A stretch of 7,049 nucleotides of DNA, taken from Halobacteriaceae archaeon Tc-Br11_E2g27 (lineage in GTDB: Archaea > Halobacteriota > Halobacteria > Halobacteriales > Haloarculaceae). The DNA is taken from assembly GCA_001564135.1 (NCBI GenBank), contig LKNH01000136.1, positions 1-7,049 of the forward strand, read 5' to 3'. Positions 1 through 6,901 of the stretch are shown one piece after another. Positions within the stretch are counted from its first letter, which is position 1. The number at the start of each line of letters is the position of its first letter. Both the position numbers and the translations under genes were made by a program. The notes under the pieces were generated by a model, which ran no database searches, was not told the origin of the DNA, and saw only the letters and a list, made by a program, of their open reading frames with translations.

Positions 1-967
1 CGAAACGGAGGTTGATGAAAATGCCGTGTTGCTTGGCAAAACCTCTCCACCACGGTTCCTTGAGGAACCCGACGACATGGGTGGCCTTTCACCACAGAAA
101 CGGCGAGAAACAAGCGTGACGATGCGGTCCGGCGAATCCGGTGTTGTCGATACGGTCACGCTGATGGAGGGTGAGGACGGCTCGAAACTCTCCAAGGTCT
201 CGGTTCGTGACGAACGGATTCCGGAACTCGGCGACAAGTTCGCATCACGACACGGGCAGAAAGGCGTTGTCGGCCACCTTGCTCCACAGGAGGATATGCC
301 GTTCACGCAGGAAGGTGTTGTTCCTGACCTCGTGTTGAATCCACACGCGCTTCCGTCACGGATGACGGTCGGCCACATTCTGGAGATGATTGGCGGTAAA
401 GTCGGCGCACTCGAAGGACGACGCGTTGACGGTACGCCATTCACGGGCGAGGACGAAGAGGACCTGCGGGATGGACTCGTCGAAAACGGGTTCAAATCGA
501 GTGGGAAAGAAACCATGTACTCCGGAATTACCGGGGAGAAAATCGAGGCCGAGATTTTCGTCGGCACCATCTTCTACCAGAAACTCTATCACATGGTGTC
601 AAACAAAATCCACGCCCGCTCGCGCGGTCCTGTCCAGGTCCTTACCCGCCAGCCGACCGAGGGTCGTGCCCGTGAGGGTGGACTCCGTATCGGGGAGATG
701 GAACGGGATGTCTTCATCGGTCATGGCGCAGCACTGACGCTCAAAGAGCGATTGCTCGATGAGTCCGACCGTGAACAGATTCATATCTGTGGCAGCTGTG
801 GGATGGCAGGCGTCGAAAATGTCGAACAGCGCCGAGTGTATTGCCCGAACTGTGATGAGGAAACGGACATCCATGAAGTGGAGATGTCCTATGCGTTCAA
901 ACTCCTGCTCGATGAGATGAAGGCACTTGGAATCGCCCCGCGGATTGAACTGGAGGATGCAGTATGA
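1..967 (+). CDS. rpoB1: DNA-directed RNA polymerase subunit B' (C-terminal part, 5' truncated)
   Basis: This is the C-terminal 321 codons of the B' subunit. The frame is open from base 2, so the start lies left of the window and the GTG at 26 is internal. B' is the C-terminal half of the split second-largest subunit (bacterial beta / eukaryotic Rpb2 counterpart) and helps build the catalytic centre and the RNA-DNA hybrid site. The sequence shows GDKFASRHGQKGVVG (about 230-274), the basic hybrid-binding motif of all multisubunit polymerases; NPHALPSRMT (about 341-370); REGGLRIGEMERD (about 674-712); and a zinc ribbon with cysteines at 788, 797, 842 and 851 (C-x2-C-x14-C-x2-C). It ends in the family-typical EVEMSYAFKLLLDEM segment, which packs against the A' clamp. 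Its TGA overlaps the rpoA1 ATG as ATGA. B'' and H would be expected upstream but lie outside the window. Identity is very secure. Confidence 0.97.
   Translation, partial: ETEVDENAVLLGKTSPPRFLEEPDDMGGLSPQKRRETSVTMRSGESGVVDTVTLMEGEDGSKLSKVSVRDERIPELGDKFASRHGQKGVVGHLAPQEDMPFTQEGVVPDLVLNPHALPSRMTVGHILEMIGGKVGALEGRRVDGTPFTGEDEEDLRDGLVENGFKSSGKETMYSGITGEKIEAEIFVGTIFYQKLYHMVSNKIHARSRGPVQVLTRQPTEGRAREGGLRIGEMERDVFIGHGAALTLKERLLDESDREQIHICGSCGMAGVENVEQRRVYCPNCDEETDIHEVEMSYAFKLLLDEMKALGIAPRIELEDAV
952..956 (+). promoter_or_regulatory. Ribosome binding site of rpoA1
   Basis: GGAGG lies 7 nt before the rpoA1 ATG at 964, inside the last codons of rpoB1. It is a near-perfect anti-SD match and supports the start at 964, which overlaps the rpoB1 stop (ATGA). 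Translation of A' is probably coupled to that of B'. Confidence 0.7.
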
Positions 968-3879
968 GTCAACAGGCACCAAAATCCATCGGCAAGCTGA
1001 ATTTCGGGCTGATGAATCCCGAAGAGTACCGCGATATGAGTGCAACCAAAGTCATCACCGCTGATACCTACGACGACGACGGGTTCCCCATCGATATGGG
1101 GCTGATGGACCCGCGACTCGGCGTGATTGACCCCGGACTTGAGTGTAAGACCTGTGGGAAACACAGCGGCTCGTGTAACGGCCACTTCGGCCACATCGAA
1201 CTCGCTGCCCCGGTCATTCATGTTGGCTTTTCGAAGCTTATCCGCCGACTCCTTCGCGGTACCTGTCGTGAATGTTCACAACTGCTTTTGAACGAAGACC
1301 AGAAAGAGGAGTTCAGTGACCGACTTGACCGAACCCGTGACCTTGGTCGTGACCTGAACGACGTAACCAAAGCAGGAATTCGACAGGCTCGGAAATCGGA
1401 CCACTGCCCACACTGTGGCGAAAAACAGTACGATATCCGCCACGAGAAACCAACGACCTACTACGAGGTTCAGCAGGTTCTTGCCTCCGATTATCCGGCA
1501 CGCATCGCGAAAGCAATGGAGCCAAACGAGGAAGAGGATAAAGAGCGAACCACACCGACTGACCTCGCAGATGAAACGGGGCTTGACGTTGGCCGCGTGC
1601 AGGAAATTCTCTCTGGGGATTTCCGCCCACGAGAAGAGGACCGACGCGCCATCGAATCTGCGCTCAGCGTCGACCTGACGGAGGAAGATACGAACAAGCT
1701 CATGCCCTCCGATATCCGCGACTGGTTCGAAGCTATCCCGGACGAGGACATCGAAGTGCTCGGCATCAACTCCGAACTCTCCCGGCCGGAGTGGATGATT
1801 TTGACGGTTCTTCCGGTCCCCCCAGTCACCGCCCGGCCATCGATTACGCTGGATAACGGACAGCGTTCCGAGGACGACCTGACACACAAGCTGGTCGATA
1901 TTATCCGTATCAATCAGCGATTTATGGAAAACCGTGAGGCTGGTGCGCCACAGCTGATTATCGAGGACCTCTGGGAACTCCTGCAGTATCACGTTACCAC
2001 GTTCATGGATAACGAGATATCAGGAACGCCACCCGCCAGACACCGCTCCGGTCGCCCGCTCAAAACCCTCTCTCAGCGGCTGAAAGGGAAGGAAGGACGA
2101 TTCCGTGGCTCGCTCTCCGGGAAACGCGTAAACTTCTCGGCCCGAACGGTCATTTCACCGGACCCGACGCTCTCGCTGAACGAAGTTGGTGTGCCAAATC
2201 GTGTCGCAACAGAGATGACACAGACGATGAACGTCAACGAGCGAAATCTCGACAAGGCACGCCGATATGTCGAGAACGGACCCGAAAGCCACCCTGGTGC
2301 GAACTACGTCAAACGGGCCGACGGTCGTCGGCTTAAAGTGACGGAGAAAAATTGCGAAGAACTCGCAAAGAAAGTCGAACCTGGCTGGGAGGTTGCCCGC
2401 CACCTGATTGACGGCGACATCATCATCTTCAACCGGCAGCCGTCGCTGCACCGGATGTCAATTATGGCCCACGAAGTCGTCGTGATGCCGTATAAGACGT
2501 TCCGGCTCAACACGGTTGTCTGTCCGCCGTACAATGCTGACTTCGACGGGGACGAGATGAACATGCACGCCCTCCAGAATGAGGAAGCGCGTGCGGAGGC
2601 TCGCGTTCTTATGCGGGTGCAGGAACAGATGCTCAGCCCGCGTTTCGGTGAGAACATCATCGGTGCCATTCAGGACCACGTTACTGGTACTTATCTGCTA
2701 ACCAACCAGAACCCACTGTTCAACGAGACGCAGGCACTTGACTTGCTCCGAGCAACGCGTATCGATGAGTTGCCAGAGCCCGATAAGGTAATCGACGACG
2801 AGGAGCACTGGACTGGTCGGAGTATCTTTTCGGAACTCCTGCCAGCAGGACTCAATCTCGAATTCACCTCTTCAGCAGGCGATGAGGTCGTCATCGAAGA
2901 TGGAATGCTTGTTGAGGGAACCATCGACGAGGATGCTGTCGGTGCGTTCGGTGGGGAGATTGTTGATGCAATCGCCAAGACTTACTCGCGAACGCGCGCT
3001 CGAATCTTCATTAACGAGGTCTCCTCGCTTGCGGTTCGAACCATCATGCACTTTGGATTCTCCATCAGCATCGATGACGAATCCATCCCACCGGAGGCAC
3101 AGGCACAGGTCAACGAGGCCATCGAGAACGCTAACGAGCGTGTCGAGGAACTTATCGAAGCCTACGCACAGGGCGATCTCGAATCGCTCCCGGGTCGAAC
3201 CATCGACGAAACGCTCGAGATGAAAATCATGCAGACGCTCGGTCAGGCACGTGACAGCGCCGGCGATATTGCAGAAAAACACTTCGCGGACGACAACCCG
3301 GCAGTCATCATGGCTGAGTCCGGGGCACGTGGGTCGATGCTCAACCTGACGCAGATGGCTGGCTGTGTTGGACAGCAGGCAGTTCGGGGCGAGCGAATCA
3401 ACCGTGGCTATGATGACCGGACGCTCAGCCACTTCAAGGAGGGTGACCTCTCGGCGGAAGCACACGGCTTTGTCAAACACTCCTATCGTGAAGGGCTCGA
3501 ACCGAAGGAGTTCTTCTTCCACGCGATGGGTGGCCGTGAAGGGCTTGTCGATACAGCAGTCCGAACGTCGAAATCCGGCTATCTCCAGCGACGGCTCATT
3601 AACGCGCTGTCCGAACTGGAGACACAGTACGATGGAACGGTTCGGGATACTTCGGATACTGTCGTCCAGTTCGAGTTCGGTGAGGACGGCACGTCACCGG
3701 TTGAGGTATCAAGCAATCAGGACGAGCCGGCAGTTGATGTCGAACAGATTGCCGACCGCGTCCTCAACAACGAGTTTGAAAGCGAAGATGAACGATCGCG
3801 GTTCATGGGCGAATCACAGCCGCTCACGAACCTCTCCGAGCACACCGACGACTGGTGGCTCGCACAAAGTGATGACTGA
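964..3879 (+). CDS. rpoA1: DNA-directed RNA polymerase subunit A'
   Basis: This 971-residue protein is the large N-terminal part of the split largest subunit (Rpb1 / bacterial beta' counterpart). It forms the clamp and holds the catalytic Mg2+. Visible in order: a clamp zinc site (C61-x2-C64-x6-C71-x2-H74); a second zinc site (C101, C104, C148, C151); a haloarchaeal-type acidic insertion (about 171-243) with a helix-turn-helix-like segment; the lid/switch region RFRGSLSGKRVNFSARTVIS (379-398); NRQPSLHRMS (490-499); the catalytic motif NADFDGD (524-530; metal ligands D526, D528, D530); GARGSMLNLTQMAG; and the bridge helix (about 847-880, starting PKEFFFHAMGGREG). The reading frame is intact and ends just after VRDTSDTVVQFEFGEDG, the usual A'/A'' split point, plus an acidic tail. 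The trigger loop is supplied by rpoA2 downstream. The start is set by the ATGA overlap with rpoB1 and GGAGG at 952-956. Confidence 0.98.
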   Translation: MSQQAPKSIGKLNFGLMNPEEYRDMSATKVITADTYDDDGFPIDMGLMDPRLGVIDPGLECKTCGKHSGSCNGHFGHIELAAPVIHVGFSKLIRRLLRGTCRECSQLLLNEDQKEEFSDRLDRTRDLGRDLNDVTKAGIRQARKSDHCPHCGEKQYDIRHEKPTTYYEVQQVLASDYPARIAKAMEPNEEEDKERTTPTDLADETGLDVGRVQEILSGDFRPREEDRRAIESALSVDLTEEDTNKLMPSDIRDWFEAIPDEDIEVLGINSELSRPEWMILTVLPVPPVTARPSITLDNGQRSEDDLTHKLVDIIRINQRFMENREAGAPQLIIEDLWELLQYHVTTFMDNEISGTPPARHRSGRPLKTLSQRLKGKEGRFRGSLSGKRVNFSARTVISPDPTLSLNEVGVPNRVATEMTQTMNVNERNLDKARRYVENGPESHPGANYVKRADGRRLKVTEKNCEELAKKVEPGWEVARHLIDGDIIIFNRQPSLHRMSIMAHEVVVMPYKTFRLNTVVCPPYNADFDGDEMNMHALQNEEARAEARVLMRVQEQMLSPRFGENIIGAIQDHVTGTYLLTNQNPLFNETQALDLLRATRIDELPEPDKVIDDEEHWTGRSIFSELLPAGLNLEFTSSAGDEVVIEDGMLVEGTIDEDAVGAFGGEIVDAIAKTYSRTRARIFINEVSSLAVRTIMHFGFSISIDDESIPPEAQAQVNEAIENANERVEELIEAYAQGDLESLPGRTIDETLEMKIMQTLGQARDSAGDIAEKHFADDNPAVIMAESGARGSMLNLTQMAGCVGQQAVRGERINRGYDDRTLSHFKEGDLSAEAHGFVKHSYREGLEPKEFFFHAMGGREGLVDTAVRTSKSGYLQRRLINALSELETQYDGTVRDTSDTVVQFEFGEDGTSPVEVSSNQDEPAVDVEQIADRVLNNEFESEDERSRFMGESQPLTNLSEHTDDWWLAQSDD

Positions 3880-3884
3880 GGTGA
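3878..3884 (+). promoter_or_regulatory. Ribosome binding site of rpoA2
   Basis: GAGGTGA matches the archaeal anti-SD core and ends 4 nt before the rpoA2 ATG at 3889. Its first two bases are the last two of the rpoA1 TGA stop, so terminating ribosomes sit on the site. It fixes the rpoA2 start. Confidence 0.75.
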
Positions 3885-3888
3885 GACA

Positions 3889-5082
3889 ATGACAGGATAT
3901 GACGTAAGCGAAACAATCGAAGCCCGTGTCGAGGAGACGACGCTCCCGAAGCGACTTCGAGAGGAGGTGTACAGCACGCTCGAATCCCGCGACGTAACCG
4001 ACGAGGAAGCCGAGCAAATCATCCAGGCAACGGAGGCCCAGTATGAGGACTCACGTGTCGACCCGCTCGACCCCGTCGGGACCGTCAGCGCCCAGAGTAT
4101 TGGTGAACCCGGAACCCAGATGACTATGAACACGTTCCATTATGCGGGTGTTGCGGAAATCGACGTGACACAGGGGCTGCCACGGCTTATCGAACTCGTC
4201 GACGCGCGTAAGGAACCGGATACGCCGATGATGACGGTCTATCTCGAAGACGAATTTGCGGATGACCGTGAACGGGCACACGAAGTTGTCTGGAAAATTG
4301 AGGCAACGAAGATTCTCCAACTTGGTGATGTCTCTACAAACGTCGCAGATATGCTTGTCCAGGTTGCACTGAACGAGGATACGCTCCGAGAGCGCTGGCC
4401 GACAGTCGATGACCCGGTGGAGGTTGCAGAATCTATCGCAAGTACCATCGAGTCGAAACTCGGCGTCGATACGGTCCAGCGTGGCCTTGTCATCGAGTTT
4501 GGTCCAGACCAGCCATCGTATCGCGACCTGTTGCAACTCGTCGAGGAACTGCGCGAAATTGTCTTCAAGGGAATCGAAGACATTTCACGCGTCGTCATTC
4601 GCCGGGAGGAAACCGACGACGGCGAGGAGTTCATCCTCTACACTGAAGGGTCGGACTTCGGCGATGTCCTTGATATCGAAGGGGTTGATGCCTCGCGAAC
4701 GACCTGTAACAACATTCACGAAATCTACCGGAACCTCGGTGTCGAGGCGGCCCGCGAGGCAATCATCGAGGAGACGATGAACACGCTTGAAGAGCAGGGG
4801 CTTGACGATGTGAACATTCGTCACCTGATGCTGGTTTCGGATATCATGACGAACGAAGGAACCATCGAATCTATCGGCCGGCACGGTATCTCCGGAGCCA
4901 AAGATTCCGTCCTCGCACGAGCGGCATTCGAGGTGACGGTCAATCACCTGCTTGATGCAGCGATTCATGGCGAAGTCGACGACCTTGACGGCGTGACGGA
5001 AAACGTCATCGTTGGCAAACCAATCAAACTCGGAACCGGAGATGTCGACCTGCGGATGGGTTCCGGCAAACAGGCTGACTGA
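3889..5082 (+). CDS. rpoA2: DNA-directed RNA polymerase subunit A''
   Basis: This 397-residue protein is the C-terminal part of the split largest subunit and joins A' to complete the active centre and the jaw/cleft domain. Near the N terminus it carries VSAQSIGEPGTQMTMNTFHY (66-85), the trigger loop that closes over the incoming NTP. By alignment to yeast Rpb1, Q77, M80, N81 and H84 correspond to Q1078, L1081, N1082 and H1085. GLPRLIELVDARKEP follows (96-110). The C-terminal part has the conserved RTTCNNIHEIYRNLGVEAAR, VNIRHLMLVSDIMT and GISGAKDSVLARAAFE stretches of the cleft/jaw. Length and ends fit the family and the frame is intact. A strong SD overlaps the rpoA1 stop 9 nt upstream of the ATG, and nusA begins immediately after the TGA, so this gene is cotranscribed and probably translationally coupled on both sides. 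Confidence 0.98.
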   Translation: MTGYDVSETIEARVEETTLPKRLREEVYSTLESRDVTDEEAEQIIQATEAQYEDSRVDPLDPVGTVSAQSIGEPGTQMTMNTFHYAGVAEIDVTQGLPRLIELVDARKEPDTPMMTVYLEDEFADDRERAHEVVWKIEATKILQLGDVSTNVADMLVQVALNEDTLRERWPTVDDPVEVAESIASTIESKLGVDTVQRGLVIEFGPDQPSYRDLLQLVEELREIVFKGIEDISRVVIRREETDDGEEFILYTEGSDFGDVLDIEGVDASRTTCNNIHEIYRNLGVEAAREAIIEETMNTLEEQGLDDVNIRHLMLVSDIMTNEGTIESIGRHGISGAKDSVLARAAFEVTVNHLLDAAIHGEVDDLDGVTENVIVGKPIKLGTGDVDLRMGSGKQAD

Positions 5083-5083
5083 A

Positions 5084-5509
5084 ATGAAAGTCACACTGAC
5101 CGACGAAGCGCTGCAGTTGGCGGGCCTGTTCGAACAGGAGACGGATGCGACCGTCCGTGACTGTGTCGTCGATGAGGATACCGACCGCGTTATCTTCCTT
5201 ATCAAACCGGGCGAGATGGGACAGGCCATTGGGTCCGGCGGCGAACACGTCAAGCGGCTCGAAGAGCAGATTGGCAAGTCTATCAAGCTCGTCGAAGACG
5301 CGGACCGTCCAGAGGACTTGGTGGCGAACGCGCTCGCGCCCGCGGCTGTCTACAATGTCACCATCAGCGAGGACGACGAAACAATCGCCTACGTGGAGGT
5401 TGCCGATGAGGACCGCGGCGTCGCAATCGGTGCAGATGGGAAGAATATCGATGCCGCCCGAACACTCGCAAGTCGGCATTTCGATATCGACGACATCACA
5501 TTCACCTAA
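5084..5509 (+). CDS. nusA: Archaeal NusA-like protein, two KH domains
   Basis: This is a 141-residue protein made of two KH RNA-binding domains and nothing else, the usual compact archaeal NusA; bacterial NusA has further N-terminal and S1 domains. KH1 has the GxxG loop in AIGSGGEHVK (GSGG at 50-53) and KH2 has it in AIGADGKNID (GADG at 116-119). It is thought to bind RNA during transcription, and its place in the polymerase operon supports that, although its exact role in archaea is not settled. The frame is open upstream to 5012, but that extension overlaps rpoA2. The ATG at 5084 is chosen because it gives the conserved MKVTLTDEAL start and lies one base after the rpoA2 stop (TGA-A-ATG). 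No good Shine-Dalgarno precedes it, so re-initiation by ribosomes leaving rpoA2 is likely. A T6 tract follows the stop directly. Confidence 0.93.
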   Translation: MKVTLTDEALQLAGLFEQETDATVRDCVVDEDTDRVIFLIKPGEMGQAIGSGGEHVKRLEEQIGKSIKLVEDADRPEDLVANALAPAAVYNVTISEDDETIAYVEVADEDRGVAIGADGKNIDAARTLASRHFDIDDITFT

Positions 5510-5517
5510 CGGCTCTG

Positions 5518-5523
5518 TTTTTT
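5518..5523 (+). terminator. Likely oligo-T terminator of the RNA polymerase operon
   Basis: A run of six T lies 9 nt after the nusA stop, within the 66-bp gap to the convergent gene. Archaeal RNA polymerase terminates at oligo-T tracts without needing a hairpin, and I see no strong stem here. I see no matching long T tract for the minus-strand gene in this gap, so its transcripts may run antisense into nusA. Confidence 0.55.
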
Positions 5524-5575
5524 CCATAGCGGTCGCTTCCGGGTCTAATCACAAACGAAGTACGTTCGCTCCCAG

Positions 5576-6745
5576 TTACAGTTCGCCGAGTTTGCGAAGC
5601 AGGTGGCCGCGGTATTCTTCGTCAGCGCGGACGCCTTTCAGTTCGAGGACACGGCGTTCGAGTTTGTCGAGCGCGACGCGGAAGGCCGTATCTGCGCCGT
5701 AGCCTTCGCCGCTTGCAGCGACCTGTTGTTTGTTCGTGCGGAGGCGAATCTGACACTGGATGAGCGGCGTGCCACGCATTCGCTCTTTGTGTTTCTGGAA
5801 GCGCACGTGTGCGTGGTGGACTTGCATCTTCTTGTATTTGTCAGAGACTTCGCCGATTCGCTTTCGGATTTCCTCACGGGAGAGGGTATCAAGCAGGTGG
5901 ATGTTCGTAATCTGGACATCCATGTGCTCCTCTTCGGTGTAGGTGAGCGCTCTGAGCACGTCGGTTTTGGTGATGATACCAGCGACGTAGCGGTCATCGT
6001 CGATTGTGACAACAAGTCCGGCGTAGTCATATTCAAGCATTCGGTCGACGGCGTCAGCGACTGACTCGCCGGTGCTGGTCGTCTCAACGGGACTGTTCAT
6101 GATGTTCGAAACCGGGATGTCGAGGATGCGGTCTCGGTCACCGGACCGGTCGCCTTTCTGCTGGCGCTCCATGTCGCGGATAGCGAAATCGGCGATGTCG
6201 TGGGTGGTGACCATTCCGGTCAGGCGGCCGTTATCATCGACGACTGGGATGCGGGAAATACTGTTTTCCCGCAGCAGGTTAATCGCTCGACCGATGTTGG
6301 TGTCATCGTTGACCGAGACGACATCTTCGGTGTAGATTTCGTTGACGGTCAGCGCGTCTAGGTTTTCGAGGACAGCTTCGAGGATGTCATCTTCGGTGAT
6401 GACGCCCCAGAGGTTGTCGCCTTCGAACACCGGTGCGATTTTTGCGCCGCTTTCGACAAGCACGCGGGCGACTTCTCGGACACCATCGTGTCGTCGGACG
6501 CGCGGAGCAGAGCGAACCAGGCTACGGACCTTCGCGCCATCTTTGATGTGTGATTGAACCAACTGTCGTTGGTTGACAATCCCCTCGTATTCGCCGTCAT
6601 CCGTGACGACAATCCCTTTTGGGTTCTCGCGCTCGAAAAGTGAACGGACCTTTCCGAGCCGCTTGTCGGCATCAACCTCGGCAAATTCACGTGTTGCAAT
6701 GTCAGCAATATCCATCTCTACCAACTCTTCAACGCGTGGCATCAT
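5576..6745 (-). CDS. Four-CBS-domain protein with C-terminal HPF/RaiA-like ribosome hibernation domain
   Basis: This 389-residue protein (start ATG-ATG at 6745/6742) has four CBS domains at about 11-67, 71-129, 134-191 and 209-269, separated by a charged linker (about 192-208). CBS2, CBS3 and CBS4 keep the ligand motif G-h-h-T-x-x-D (G114/T117/D120, G177/T180/D183, G256/T259/D262). In CBS1 it has decayed to G55-I-V-N-x-x-Q61. Residues about 274-371 read as the HPF/RaiA (YfiA, S30AE) fold: an initial VQITNIHLLDTLSREEIRKR, a basic middle, and VAASGEGYGADTAFRVALDKLERR, which parallels VASG...INKLERQL of E. coli HPF. CBS pairs usually bind adenosyl ligands, and HPF domains occupy the A/P sites of the small subunit. 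I infer a cytosolic, energy-sensing ribosome-silencing factor. TTG at 6748 could start it, as could the internal ATG at 6715 (MDIADIAT), which may be the true family start. No SD precedes any candidate, so a leaderless or short-leader mRNA is likely. The gene converges on nusA. Confidence 0.9.
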   Translation of the reverse strand: MMPRVEELVEMDIADIATREFAEVDADKRLGKVRSLFERENPKGIVVTDDGEYEGIVNQRQLVQSHIKDGAKVRSLVRSAPRVRRHDGVREVARVLVESGAKIAPVFEGDNLWGVITEDDILEAVLENLDALTVNEIYTEDVVSVNDDTNIGRAINLLRENSISRIPVVDDNGRLTGMVTTHDIADFAIRDMERQQKGDRSGDRDRILDIPVSNIMNSPVETTSTGESVADAVDRMLEYDYAGLVVTIDDDRYVAGIITKTDVLRALTYTEEEHMDVQITNIHLLDTLSREEIRKRIGEVSDKYKKMQVHHAHVRFQKHKERMRGTPLIQCQIRLRTNKQQVAASGEGYGADTAFRVALDKLERRVLELKGVRADEEYRGHLLRKLGEL

Positions 6746-6821
6746 CAAAGTTAGTTTTGTCTCTGCACGATGAGAATCGAGCTAGCCAGGGTGCGTAACA
6801 GCGTGTCACATCCTGCACCTC
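6746..6821. other. Intergenic stretch upstream of the CBS-HPF gene, probable promoter region
   Basis: There is no gene here. The AT-rich part at 6746-6760 (minus strand ACAAAACTAACTTTG) is the only candidate for a TATA-like region near the gene. It would suit a transcript starting at about 6727 with translation from the ATG at 6715, but it is not a clean archaeal TATA/BRE. A better TATA-like hexamer, TTTAAA at 6841-6846, lies inside the inverted repeat and would give a leader of about 70 nt on the minus strand. The promoter is unresolved. Confidence 0.3.
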
Positions 6822-6901
6822 ATACTACCGGACGTAAGCGTTTAAACAATCTCGCCACCCCGGGGTGGCGAGTACGTTTACGAAGTTACGTCCGGCAGTA
6901 T
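6822..6901. repeat. 80-bp concentric inverted repeat with a 22-nt perfect palindromic core
   Basis: The outer arms are ATACTACCGGACGTAA (6822-6837) and TTACGTCCGGCAGTAT (6886-6901). They are inverted copies matching at 15 of 16 positions; the exception is A6827 against C6896. The core at 6851-6872 is CTCGCCACCCC followed by its exact reverse complement. Both share the centre 6861/6862. The 13-nt intervals between them pair only at TAAAC/GTTTA. TA dinucleotides sit symmetrically at 6823-6824 and 6899-6900, as if a 74-bp element had inserted at TA. An 8-bp palindrome, GTTTAAAC, lies at 6840-6847. Possible natures are a MITE-like remnant, a cruciform or protein-binding site, or a bidirectional terminator hairpin. 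The symmetry is certain; the function is not. Confidence 0.8.

Noticed and set aside
26..967. GTG at 26 as the start of B'
   Set aside because: The frame is open to the left edge and upstream codons are in keeping with B'; the visible part is only about half of a normal B', so the gene is cut by the window.
1276..1992. Long minus-strand open frame of 238 codons inside rpoA1
   Set aside because: It lies wholly opposite conserved RNA polymerase A' sequence, its translation is low in acidic residues and rich in W, F, R and C unlike haloarchaeal proteins, and it matches no family I know. It is a shadow of the real gene.
3820..3890. A'/A'' gene break as a frameshift or assembly error in a single rpoA gene
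   Set aside because: The split of the largest subunit into A' and A'' is normal in archaea, each half has proper ends, and rpoA2 has its own strong ribosome binding site.
5012..5083. Longer nusA start giving 24 extra residues
   Set aside because: The extension overlaps rpoA2 in another frame, has no family resemblance, and the ATG at 5084 fits the conserved N terminus and the tight operon spacing.
6822..6901. CRISPR repeat or tRNA gene at the hairpin
   Set aside because: There is only one copy, with no spacer-repeat pattern, and the stem pattern is a single extended hairpin without cloverleaf arms or conserved tRNA bases.
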